Below, in pieces: positions 16,350 to 24,616 of a DNA stretch of 64,000 nt. This DNA is from JADKIH01 sp031367345. GTDB lineage: Bacteria; Bacteroidota; Bacteroidia; AKYH767-A; 2013-40CM-41-45. Under the pieces are notes generated by a model. It was given only the letters and a program-made list of their open reading frames with translations. It had not been told where the DNA came from and ran no database searches. Numbering within the stretch: position 1 is the first letter of the stretch; the number at the start of each line of letters is the position of its first letter. The stretch spans positions 124,001-188,000 of the forward strand of contig JANLPR010000118.1 of NCBI GenBank assembly GCA_031367345.1. The letters run 5' to 3'. Made by a program: the position numbers and the translations under genes.

Positions 16350-17336
16350 TTAGGCAATGACGTTCAAGGATACATTAATCTTATCCATTATTTGATGAGC
16401 TACTACTAGTGCTTGATAACCCTCCTCTATGGTTACAGGTGTTTCTTCGTCTTCCAAAATAGCATGTATCCATTGTTCCAGTTCCATTTTGATTGCATTA
16501 CTTTCTTCAACTTTCGGTTGATCAAAATAAATAATCTTTGAACCTTTATTATTACCAAGATCAATTGTAATGTCGAGAGGACCCGGATCACCTACTAAGT
16601 TTTTTAAACGTACTACTTCGGTTTTTCTTTTGAAAAAGTCGACAGATATATAAGCATCTCGTTGAAAAAATCTGCTCTTCCTCATATTCTTTAACGAAAT
16701 TCTACTTGCAGTTAAATTAGCAACGCATCCATTATCAAATTCCAAACGTGCATTCGCTATATCGGCAGTATCGCTTACAACTGCAACGCCACTTGCATTT
16801 ATTTTTTTTATTGGCGACTTCACCACACTTAGAATAATATCGATATCATGAATCATCAGATCGTGAACAACTGATACATCTGTGCCGCGAGGATTAAATT
16901 CAGCGAGACGATGTGTTTCAATAAACAAAGGAGAATTCAAATAACTTTTAGCGGCTAAAAAGGCTGGGTTAAATCGTTCCACATGTCCCACTTGAGCTTT
17001 CACAGCAGCTTCAGTTACCAATGAAACTAATTGTTTTCCTTCATTTACTGTATGCGTAATTGGCTTTTCAATAAAAACAGCTTTGGAAGCACGCAAGGCC
17101 TTAACGGCATATTCGAAATGTGATATTGTTGGAGTTACAATATCGATGGCATCAGCCTCCGCAATAAGTTGATCCACATCTTCGTAAAAGGGAATTCCTG
17201 ATTCGTTACTAAATACTTTTGCATATTCAACATTGTTATCGTAAAATCCAATCAGTTGAGCATTCCCGATCTCTTTTAAGAGTCGAATATGTATTTTCCC
17301 GAGGTGCCCGGCACCAATGACTCCTACTTTCAACAT
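16350..17336 (-). CDS. Gfo/Idh/MocA family NAD(P)-dependent oxidoreductase
   Basis: A 328-residue oxidoreductase. The N-terminal Rossmann fold shows VGVIGAGHLGKIHIRLL at about 4-20; the family EKPI motif is present (FIEKPITHTVNEG, about 87-99), followed by GHVERFNPAFLAA and the C-terminal alpha/beta domain with HDLMIHDIDIILS, which has the HD.xxHDID pattern of sugar-nucleotide dehydrogenases. Such enzymes oxidise or reduce sugars and sugar nucleotides; being first in a run with a lipoprotein and an undecaprenyl sugar phosphotransferase suggests nucleotide-sugar modification for a surface glycan. The frame begins five residues earlier, but the ATG at 17336 (MLKVGVIGAG) fits the family. Confidence 0.92.
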   Translation of the reverse strand: MLKVGVIGAGHLGKIHIRLLKEIGNAQLIGFYDNNVEYAKVFSNESGIPFYEDVDQLIAEADAIDIVTPTISHFEYAVKALRASKAVFIEKPITHTVNEGKQLVSLVTEAAVKAQVGHVERFNPAFLAAKSYLNSPLFIETHRLAEFNPRGTDVSVVHDLMIHDIDIILSVVKSPIKKINASGVAVVSDTADIANARLEFDNGCVANLTASRISLKNMRKSRFFQRDAYISVDFFKRKTEVVRLKNLVGDPGPLDITIDLGNNKGSKIIYFDQPKVEESNAIKMELEQWIHAILEDEETPVTIEEGYQALVVAHQIMDKINVSLNVIA

Positions 17337-17488
17337 CTTCCTGAAAATCAATTTTATTTAGTGCCGCGAAATTAAGAATAAATACCACCTCTTCACAATA
17401 ATGAAAGAAGGTTTTAGAACTTATCGTTGTTAATATTTAGCTAAAAAAACCGAAATTTGCATCAGATAGTCCTGTTTCTTTGCAACCT

Positions 17489-18163
17489 ATGATTAATTTA
17501 CCGGAAGACAATTTCAAGCATCAAGGAATGCGGAAAAAGCTAATTGAACAAGTTAGGGCGAAAGGCATTGAGAGTGAGGACGTTTTGAGCGCAATGATGA
17601 AGATTCCGCGTCATTTTTTCCTTGAATTAGCCTTTTTAAATCAAGCTTATTCTGACCATGCTTTTCAAATTGGCGCCGGTCAAACAATCTCACAACCCTA
17701 CACGGTTGCTTTTCAAACTGCATTATTAGAAATCAAAAAAGGAGATAAAGTTTTAGAAATTGGAACCGGTAGTGGGTATCAAACGTGTGTTCTTTTGGAA
17801 ATGGGAGCAAAGGTGTTTTCAATTGAACGTCAAAAAGAATTGTTCGACAAAACAAAAGTTCTCTTGAGTGCAATGAATTATTCTCCTAAATTGTTTTATG
17901 GTGATGGATATAAAGGTTTACCATCATTTGCACCATTCGATAAAATATTAATTACCTGCGGCGCTCCATACATTCCGGAAGAGCTGGTGAAACAATTGAA
18001 GGTGGGAGGTAGGATGGTTGTTCCTGTGGGTGCAGGAGAAGTACAAATGATGACATTGATAGAAAAAGCATCAGAGGATACGATTGTAAAAACTGAACTC
18101 AAAAACTTCCGATTTGTACCTATGTTAGAAAATAAAGAAAGTGGTGGAAGTTTGAATAAATAA
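17489..18163 (+). CDS. pcm: Protein-L-isoaspartate O-methyltransferase
   Basis: Repair methyltransferase that uses S-adenosylmethionine to methylate isoaspartyl residues in damaged proteins. The 224-residue protein has the SAM-binding motif VLEIGTGSGYQTCVLLEMG, the preceding family motif GQTISQPYTVAFQT (substrate-binding region) and the post motif FDKILITCGAPYIPEELVKQL followed by GGRMVVPVG. The frame opens at a TTG three codons upstream; the ATG (MINLPEDNF) is preferred. A strong bidirectional terminator hairpin follows, separating it from the convergent susD gene. Confidence 0.95.
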   Translation: MINLPEDNFKHQGMRKKLIEQVRAKGIESEDVLSAMMKIPRHFFLELAFLNQAYSDHAFQIGAGQTISQPYTVAFQTALLEIKKGDKVLEIGTGSGYQTCVLLEMGAKVFSIERQKELFDKTKVLLSAMNYSPKLFYGDGYKGLPSFAPFDKILITCGAPYIPEELVKQLKVGGRMVVPVGAGEVQMMTLIEKASEDTIVKTELKNFRFVPMLENKESGGSLNK

Positions 18164-18191
18164 AAATATTTTTTTTTCTATCAATATCATA

Positions 18192-18231
18192 AAATAAAAT
18201 AGGCTGCCTTTACAAGCAGCCTATTTTATTT
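18192..18231. terminator. Bidirectional intrinsic terminator between pcm and susD
   Basis: A 16-bp perfect inverted repeat with an 8-nt loop (CTTTACAA). The GC-rich core GGCTGC/GCAGCC is flanked by AAATAAAATA on the left and TATTTTATTT on the right, so either strand gives a stem followed by a U-rich run. It sits between two convergent genes. Confidence 0.9.
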
Positions 18232-18277
18232 GGTGTAGTTCCATCAATACATGACAGAACAATAAACAATACAGTGA

Positions 18278-19675
18278 TTAATTATCCCAATACAATTTAG
18301 GATTCTGCATTGTAGAATTTTGATTGTAAGAATTTGGATTGTACAATCTTTCATTCGTTGGATAAATCAATCTTCTTGGAATTGGACCTACAGCACCTGC
18401 ATTTGGTTGAAGATTTGGTTGACCTGTTCTTCTCCAGTCAGTGAATGATTCCGGTTGTAAATAATTTGCAAAATACTTTTGTAATAAGATTAAATTCAAT
18501 TTGTCAGTTGAAGTACCAACCCAAATTACATTTGCAGCTTGATAAGTAGCATCATCAATTGCAGTTACTCCAAGCTTAGCCATATTTGCACTTACCGCTT
18601 CATGAAGCGCAGTTTCTGCACCTGCATCATCACCTAAACGCATTTTAGCTTCAGCTTCGATAAATTTTTGCTCAAAATAAGTGAAGAAATAAACCGGAGC
18701 TGTTTGGCCTATATAGTATTCTGTAGGTAAACCAAAATCGTAATAAGCTCCACTCACATCAATCATAGCTGCAAAACGAGGATCATTGTTTGCTTCCATT
18801 GCATTTGTCAGGTAATTACCAACATGAAAATTTGTATCAATCGATGAGTAGGAGATGTCTGCTCGTTGATCGATATACTGGTACCATGGGTTTGCATTAG
18901 AAGCATCAGGGAAACTTAACTGAGCATCATCACTTGTACCTGTTAAAGCCCCGGCATTGATTGCATCTAATGCAGCCTGAGCAGCTGTAGTTGACCCAAG
19001 CTTTGTTAGGTGAATCGCCATGCGAGCTTTTAATGCATTCGCAAGCTGACCCCATTTAGCAAGATCTCCACCATAGATAATATCATCACTTCCCGGAGTT
19101 TTAAAGTCGTCAGAAGTATTAGCAAAATCAGCGATTGCTCCATTCAATAATCCTGGAAGTATAGCAGTATAAATCTCCTGCTGTGTGTCATAAGGAGGAT
19201 TGATCTTTGTATTTCCTTGGAACGCACTTGTGTAAGGAACATTACCGAAAAGATCAGTCATCGTCATTAGAGAATAAGCCATCATGACCTTAGCTACTCC
19301 GTTATAGGCGTCGTACTTACCTGGAGTTTCTTCGGCTTTGAGCATGATTTGATGAAAATCTTCCATGTTATTAGCATACATATTATTCCAAAGATTATTA
19401 AAATCTTCTTCGGTAAAAATGTAGCTATTGTATGCACCAAATTGACGATTAGCGCCTGTAGCATTTTGTGCGAAGATTGCATTGTATCGTGCAATATCTC
19501 CTCCAAATGTAAATGCCAAAGAAACTTGTCCAGCAGGAAGAATCATATTTACCGGAACGTCTTTCGGCAAATTAGGGTTGTCGTTTACGTCTAGAAAATT
19601 CTTTTCGCAACTCGACAACGAGAATACAACAACAATTGCTGCAGCAACTCGAGTGACTATATTAATTTTTTTCAT
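18278..19675 (-). CDS. SusD/RagB-like nutrient-binding outer membrane lipoprotein
   Basis: Surface lipoprotein that sits as a lid on the SusC channel and captures the substrate. The 465-residue protein has a lipobox LSSC with the acylated Cys at residue 23, then the usual EKNFLDVNDNPN opening. The length and N-terminal style match the SusD-like_2 subgroup rather than classic starch SusD. TPR-like helical segments include DFHQIMLKAEETP, YNGVAKVMMAYSLMTMTDLFGNVPY and YFTYFEQKFIEAEAKMRLGD. It lies 31 bp downstream of susC in the standard order. The substrate (glycan, peptide or other) is not indicated because no degradative enzyme is adjacent. Confidence 0.95.
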   Translation of the reverse strand: MKKINIVTRVAAAIVVVFSLSSCEKNFLDVNDNPNLPKDVPVNMILPAGQVSLAFTFGGDIARYNAIFAQNATGANRQFGAYNSYIFTEEDFNNLWNNMYANNMEDFHQIMLKAEETPGKYDAYNGVAKVMMAYSLMTMTDLFGNVPYTSAFQGNTKINPPYDTQQEIYTAILPGLLNGAIADFANTSDDFKTPGSDDIIYGGDLAKWGQLANALKARMAIHLTKLGSTTAAQAALDAINAGALTGTSDDAQLSFPDASNANPWYQYIDQRADISYSSIDTNFHVGNYLTNAMEANNDPRFAAMIDVSGAYYDFGLPTEYYIGQTAPVYFFTYFEQKFIEAEAKMRLGDDAGAETALHEAVSANMAKLGVTAIDDATYQAANVIWVGTSTDKLNLILLQKYFANYLQPESFTDWRRTGQPNLQPNAGAVGPIPRRLIYPTNERLYNPNSYNQNSTMQNPKLYWDN

Positions 19676-19706
19676 TTAGTTTTTTTTAAAAATTAGACAT
19701 TAACGA

Positions 19707-22700
19707 TTAAAGTGTAACTCTAACACTGAAGCCATAACTACGAGTTGAAGGCATGTTAAAATAATCCATACCCAAACTATTTCCTGCACCTGTTAAGCTG
19801 GTCTCAGGATCAATTCCCTGGTAGTCAGTTTTTATCCAAAGATTTCTTCCTATCAAAGAAATATCAATACTCCCAAATGGAGTTTTCTTTAACCATTTTT
19901 TGTTAACTGAATAACTTAATGAAAGTTCACGAAGCTTAACATAAGAACCATCTTCTATATATTGCTCCGCTGGTCCTGTAAAACCGGAAAGAACTCCAAA
20001 TTGTCTGCTGGTCTCATCTAATGTAGCTATGGCAGTATTTGCATCACCTGTAATAACCAAATTGTTGTTTGAATCATAGTATCCTCTTACCCCATCAAAT
20101 ACTTTTGTTTCGCCACGAGTCTCTGTTCCTTTAGATGTACCAAAATAGTCAAGTACTCCTCGCGTTCCATTCCAAATATCGCCACCTTTTTTAATGTCAA
20201 TTAAGAAGCCCAATGAAAAACCTTTATAGGTAAAAGAGTTTGAAATACCGCCTGTCCAATTTGGATTTGGATCTCCGATTACACCAACAGTTGGATCTTG
20301 AATTGGAAGTCCGTCAGCTTCATTAACAACTACACGACCATTTCCATCTCTTAACCAACGGCCACCATAAATTTGTCCATAAGGTTGACCAACCACTGCA
20401 TAAATAGCAGATCCTTCAAATCCACCTAAGAATAGATCATTGATACCATCTGCAAGAGCAGTAACTTTATTACGATTTCTAGCCCAGTTCAATGTGATAT
20501 TCCATTCAAAGTTTTTTGTTTTAACAGGTGAAGCATAGACTAACAATTCAACACCTTTGTTTTCCATACTACCTGCATTTTTTATTTGATATTGATAACC
20601 TGACGATCCAGCAATTGGAACCGGAAGTATTTGATCAACTGAGTTATTGGAATAGTATGTTAAATCGACTCCTAAACGGTTATCAAGGAATTTTAAGTCA
20701 GCACCAATCTCAAAACTTTTTGTTTTCTCAGGTTTCAAGTTTGGATTTCCAAGTGTATTATCAGCTGTATAACCTGCAAGACCACCAAATGGGAAAGTAA
20801 CACCGGATGTCCAACCATCTGCAAAAACTCCGGTTGTAAAATAATTATATAAACCAAATACAGGGGCATCATTTCCTACGATCGCATAAGAAACACGCAG
20901 CTTTCCATAAGGAAGTGTTTTGCTATTCATCTTCAATGCATCAGTAAAGATCCATCCCAAACTAGCTGAAGGGTAGAAGAACGTATTGTTATCAGTTGGT
21001 AATGTAGAAGATGTTGAAGCACGCCCTGTAAGATCTAAATAAAGATAATCTTTGTAGCTAAGTTTTGCCTGAGAATAAAAAGCGTGAGTTCTATATTTTG
21101 TGTATGACTCTCTCGTAATAATAGTAGTAGCAACAGAGATATTCTGAAAATTAGGGAAATTTAATTGATCTCCTTCAACATATAAATTTGATTTATACGA
21201 TCCAAAAACGTTATTACCAATTAATAAACTTCCTTTGAAATCCGGATTAAATGTTTTGTTCAAAGTAACAAATAGATCGCTGTTTACATGGCGGTAAAAG
21301 ATATCTTGGTGGAAAATTTTTCCGTCAGGATATGTTCTTGATCCAAGTGCAATTATTTGTTTGCGATTATCGCTATAAAAATCTGTTCCTATACGGTAAG
21401 TTACATCCATCCATGAATATGCGTTATAAACTGCAGATACAGAACCGAACATTCTATTTACATCATCATTAAAAGGGTTTTGGTTAACAGTCCAATAAGG
21501 ATTGTCATATCCTACGCCACCACGATAATTTCTCTGTCCGCCATTGGCTAACAAATAAGCACTAGAAGCTTCGGGGTCTGAATTACCATTAGAGTTGTCG
21601 AACGATATTGGTGTTCTAAGTAGACCTAACATCAAACCGGAAGTATTACTTCCTTGTTGTGTTCTACGTCCGCCAGACTTCGAATAAGTAATATTACCAG
21701 TTGCAGACATTTTTTTAGAAATCGCACTTGAACCAGCAATTGAAAGAGTGTATCTTTTAAAATTAGAAAGAGGAACTACACCTTCATCAGATAAACGAGA
21801 AAAAGACATTCTATAAGTAGAAGCATCATTTCCTCCTGACATAGCTACATTATTTTCAGCTGTAAATCCGGTACGGAAAAATTGATCTGAATTATTGTAT
21901 GGCGAAAATTTAATAGCACCTGGAGTAGTGCCAGCAGCAGTAGCGCCAATCAACTGACCATTCTGACTGAATTGAGAAGTTGCTGCGGGATTCCAATAAG
22001 TCGTATCTCCTGATGGCCCCCAGCTTCCTGAAGTACTACTTTCATAAGAACGATATGCTCCTAGTTTACCTTTCACAAACTTATTTTGAAGTTCCGGCAA
22101 TCTGTTAACTTCACTCCAAGTAAAACTTGAACCAACAGATACGTTCACACCACCACCAACTTTTTTAGCACCTTTCTTAGTGGTAATAATGATGGCTCCG
22201 TTAGATGCATTCAAACCATAAAGGGCTGTTGCTGCAGGCCCTTTTAAAACGTTGATCGACTCAATGTCGTCCGGATTAATATCGACCGCACGATTGGAGT
22301 TGTTTACACTTTCAAGGAAATTGTTTCCACCGTTGTCAGGATTTCCTGATGCATCATGCGAGTTATCGATAGGCACTCCATCAATAATAAATAATGGATC
22401 GTTGCTACCGGTAATAGAAGAAACACCACGTAAACGAACATTAACTGATGAACCGGGAGTACCCGATGAATTTGTAACTTGAATACCAGAAACTTTTCCG
22501 GAAAGACCACTTAAAGCATTAGGCTGGCCGGCCTTATTTAAATCAGTTCCGGAAACTACTTGAGTAGAATACCCTACAGATTTTTTCTCTTGTTTGATTC
22601 CGATTGCTGAAACCATTACTTCATTCAATTGAAGCGCATCAACCTCTAGCAAAAAATCAATAGTGTTGGAAGCTCCCAGATCAACCTGTCTTGTTTTCAT

Positions 22701-22934
22701 CCCTAATGCCGATACCTTAATTGTTTTGGTAGAAGCAGGGACTGTCAATTTGAAATTACCATCGACATCGGTAGTTGTTCCGATTGTAGTTCCGACGACA
22801 ATTACTGTAGCACCTGGAATACCCTGGTTGTCCTGCGCGGAGGTAACCTTACCGGTGATTGATCTGTCTTGTGCAGACACTTGCAAACTAATGAATGCAA
22901 GCAAAACCGCGATTAGCGTAATTACTTTTCTCAT
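19707..22934 (-). CDS. SusC/RagA family TonB-dependent outer membrane transporter
   Basis: A 1075-residue outer-membrane channel. Signal peptide about 1-21 (LLAFISLQVSAQ). A carboxypeptidase-regulatory/CNA-B-like domain covers about 24-100 (ITGKVTSAQDNQGIPGATVIVVG). The TonB plug domain covers about 115-230 with the signature LRGVSSITGSNDPLFIIDGVPI and VLKGPAATALYGLNASNGAIIITTKKG. The rest is the 22-stranded barrel, ending in an aromatic C-terminus (RSYGFSVRVTL). It pairs with the SusD gene 31 bp downstream. No ECF sigma/anti-sigma pair and no glycoside hydrolase are adjacent. Upstream is a 427-bp intergenic region shared with the divergent beta-barrel gene. Confidence 0.97.
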   Translation of the reverse strand: MRKVITLIAVLLAFISLQVSAQDRSITGKVTSAQDNQGIPGATVIVVGTTIGTTTDVDGNFKLTVPASTKTIKVSALGMKTRQVDLGASNTIDFLLEVDALQLNEVMVSAIGIKQEKKSVGYSTQVVSGTDLNKAGQPNALSGLSGKVSGIQVTNSSGTPGSSVNVRLRGVSSITGSNDPLFIIDGVPIDNSHDASGNPDNGGNNFLESVNNSNRAVDINPDDIESINVLKGPAATALYGLNASNGAIIITTKKGAKKVGGGVNVSVGSSFTWSEVNRLPELQNKFVKGKLGAYRSYESSTSGSWGPSGDTTYWNPAATSQFSQNGQLIGATAAGTTPGAIKFSPYNNSDQFFRTGFTAENNVAMSGGNDASTYRMSFSRLSDEGVVPLSNFKRYTLSIAGSSAISKKMSATGNITYSKSGGRRTQQGSNTSGLMLGLLRTPISFDNSNGNSDPEASSAYLLANGGQRNYRGGVGYDNPYWTVNQNPFNDDVNRMFGSVSAVYNAYSWMDVTYRIGTDFYSDNRKQIIALGSRTYPDGKIFHQDIFYRHVNSDLFVTLNKTFNPDFKGSLLIGNNVFGSYKSNLYVEGDQLNFPNFQNISVATTIITRESYTKYRTHAFYSQAKLSYKDYLYLDLTGRASTSSTLPTDNNTFFYPSASLGWIFTDALKMNSKTLPYGKLRVSYAIVGNDAPVFGLYNYFTTGVFADGWTSGVTFPFGGLAGYTADNTLGNPNLKPEKTKSFEIGADLKFLDNRLGVDLTYYSNNSVDQILPVPIAGSSGYQYQIKNAGSMENKGVELLVYASPVKTKNFEWNITLNWARNRNKVTALADGINDLFLGGFEGSAIYAVVGQPYGQIYGGRWLRDGNGRVVVNEADGLPIQDPTVGVIGDPNPNWTGGISNSFTYKGFSLGFLIDIKKGGDIWNGTRGVLDYFGTSKGTETRGETKVFDGVRGYYDSNNNLVITGDANTAIATLDETSRQFGVLSGFTGPAEQYIEDGSYVKLRELSLSYSVNKKWLKKTPFGSIDISLIGRNLWIKTDYQGIDPETSLTGAGNSLGMDYFNMPSTRSYGFSVRVTL

Positions 22935-23361
22935 AGAAGTTAGTTTTGGTTAAACAAAAATTCTTTTAATTAAAGTCCAATTTAGCAATAATTTTTTTTA
23001 ATTAACAATTAATTAACGTAAAAACTTTATTAACACATATCTAAAAGTTTGATGGTAAAACTGTTCTATTGAAAATTGTTAATCGTTTTTCTCAAGAAAC
23101 TCAATGTTTTTTAGCAAAAATTAAGAAACGAGTTAAAGAAATCTGCAAGAATCAGGTTCATTTTGTAACTTTTTAAGTCCAAATTGATACACACCCATCA
23201 AAAGCTGAATTTTTACTCTCATAAAGCATCATTTTAATAGACTGATATAAAGGTCAATGAACATTTAATGGTTCAAAACTAAATGAAAGACTTGACTGGT
23301 GTTGGAAAGCAGGCTTAAATTTGTCTCATTATTTACCAATTAAACCCAAAAAAAACAGAAA
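22935..23361. promoter_or_regulatory. 427-bp divergent intergenic region between susC and an outer-membrane protein gene
   Basis: No open frame of note. It is strongly AT-rich next to susC, with a TTAATTAAxAATTAATTAA-like stretch around 22965-23025. For the rightward gene a good promoter is visible at 23292-23323. For susC, the only exact reverse-strand TAnnTTTG (TAGTTTTG) is at 23274-23281, about 340 bp from the ATG; a near match (TAAATTGG) lies at about 22978-22985. A long 5' leader for susC is therefore possible but unproven. Confidence 0.5.
23292..23323 (+). promoter_or_regulatory. Bacteroidota-type promoter for the outer-membrane protein gene
   Basis: An exact -7 element TAAATTTG lies at 23316-23323, with a -33-like TTG at 23292-23294 and 21 bp between them. 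It would give a leader of about 30 nt before the ATG at 23362. The match is to the published Bacteroidota consensus TTG/TAnnTTTG; the spacing is at the long end. Confidence 0.5.
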
Positions 23362-24042
23362 ATGAAAAAAGTAATTCTTTCTGCAGCATTAGTAGCTATA
23401 ACTAGCTTCGCTTTTGCTCAAAAACCAGCTGCTGGTGATGTTACCGGTGACGTTGAATTAAGATTTCAAACTGGAGGTGACTTCGTTCACGTATTATCTC
23501 CAAATTTGAATGCAAGGTATTTCTTGAAAGATGACATGGCTCTTCGTTTAACTCTTGGAGTAAACACAAGCAGCTCATCTCAGGACTTCACAGAAAATGC
23601 TGACGGTTCAGGTGGTACTGGTAAGTATGACATGAGCAGCAGCAGCTTCCTAATTGGAGTAGGAATTGAGAAGCATTTTGCGGGAACTGAAAAACTATCT
23701 CCTTATGTTGGAGCTGGTATTAGCTTTAGCACTGGTTCTTCTAGTGCTACTGGTACTAACGCTGATGGTACATCATACATGGCGGCTTATACTGAAAAAG
23801 TTGACGGAGCTTCTGTTTCAACTTTCGGAATTGGAGTAAATGCAGGTGCTGATTATTATTTCGTTAACCACGTTTATGTTGGTATCGAAGTTGGATTAGG
23901 CTTCTCGTCTGCTTCAAGCGGTAAATCTACAACTACAATTACTTCTGGTGGTGTTTCTTCAACATCTGTTTCTCAAGGCGGAAGCTCTTCAGGAATCGGA
24001 GTTGGTGCAAATTCAGGAGTTCGTTTAGGATTTTGCTTCTAA
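23362..24042 (+). CDS. Outer membrane beta-barrel protein (OMP_b-brl type)
   Basis: A 226-residue exported protein: signal peptide about 1-19 ending FAFA-Q. The mature part has alternating amphipathic strands and ends in a strand with C-terminal Phe (SGVRLGFCF), the outer-membrane insertion signature. Strand-like segments include DVELRFQTGGDFVHVLSPNL, DMALRLTLGVNTS, FLIGVGIEKHFAG, LSPYVGAGISFSTG, FGIGVNAGADYYFVN and VYVGIEVGLGFSS. The loops are very rich in Ser, Thr and Gly (for example SSSSQDF, SSGKSTTTITSGGVSSTSVS), consistent with surface-exposed loops. This is an eight-strand-sized porin-like family; its ligand is unknown. It is monocistronic: its own promoter and a terminator directly after. 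Confidence 0.88.
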   Translation: MKKVILSAALVAITSFAFAQKPAAGDVTGDVELRFQTGGDFVHVLSPNLNARYFLKDDMALRLTLGVNTSSSSQDFTENADGSGGTGKYDMSSSSFLIGVGIEKHFAGTEKLSPYVGAGISFSTGSSSATGTNADGTSYMAAYTEKVDGASVSTFGIGVNAGADYYFVNHVYVGIEVGLGFSSASSGKSTTTITSGGVSSTSVSQGGSSSGIGVGANSGVRLGFCF

Positions 24043-24059
24043 TCAAACAAGAATTGATA

Positions 24060-24090
24060 AAAAATCCCGCTTCGGCGGGATTTTTTTTTA
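24060..24090. terminator. Bidirectional intrinsic terminator between OMP gene and smpB
   Basis: The stem ATCCCGC/GCGGGAT with a UUCG tetraloop is flanked by A-run and T-run (nine to ten Ts after the right arm, AAAA before the left). It ends the rightward OMP transcript and, read on the other strand, the leftward smpB transcript, whose stop codon it partly overlaps. Confidence 0.92.
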
Positions 24091-24537
24091 TCTAATCACT
24101 TTTGAAATTTCTCTTTGTTGGTCTTTCTTTTTCAAATCTTCTCTTTTATCGAACGACTTCTTTCCTTTAGCTAAAGCAATTTCTAATTTGGCAAATCCGC
24201 GCTCACTAAAAAATAATTGAATAGGAACAATTGTCACGCCTTTCTCCTTCAGCTTTGAATTGACCTTCTGAAGCTCTTTGCGATTAAGCAATAGCTTTCG
24301 GAGTCGTTTTGGTTCATGGTTGTTATAAGAGCCTTGCTTGTATTCTGCAATGTGCAAATTCTTCACCCATAATTCGTTGTTTAGTACAACACAAAAGGAA
24401 TCACTTAACGATGCTTTACCTTCCCGTATCGACTTCACTTCTGTACCTGTTAAAATCATACCGGCAGTGAACGTAGCTATAAAACTATATTCAAAACCTG
24501 CTTTCTTATTCTTTATTACTATCGACTCTTTTGTCAT
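24088..24537 (-). CDS. smpB: SsrA-binding protein SmpB
   Basis: Binds tmRNA and delivers it to stalled ribosomes for trans-translation. The 149-residue protein has the standard start IVIKNKKAGFEYSF, the core FTAGMILTGTEVKSIREGKASLSDSF, the NLHIAEYKQGSYNNHEPKRLRKLLL motif, VPIQLFFSERGFAKLEIALAKGKKSFDKRE and a basic C-terminal tail (KKKDQQREISKVIR) that enters the ribosomal mRNA channel. The frame opens at a TTG four codons earlier; the ATG at 24537 (MTKESIVI) matches the family. The tmRNA gene itself is not in this window. Confidence 0.97.
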   Translation of the reverse strand: MTKESIVIKNKKAGFEYSFIATFTAGMILTGTEVKSIREGKASLSDSFCVVLNNELWVKNLHIAEYKQGSYNNHEPKRLRKLLLNRKELQKVNSKLKEKGVTIVPIQLFFSERGFAKLEIALAKGKKSFDKREDLKKKDQQREISKVIR

Positions 24538-24616
24538 AAACGAATGCAAAACTACTAAATCCTCAATGCTTACTTCATTTTTGATTAAACATTAATTGGC
24601 TTGTTCAATTCGCTAA

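Noticed and set aside
22979..23281. Definite promoter for susC
   Set aside because: The only exact -7 match is about 340 bp upstream and the nearer match has a mismatch; neither is strong enough to be called.
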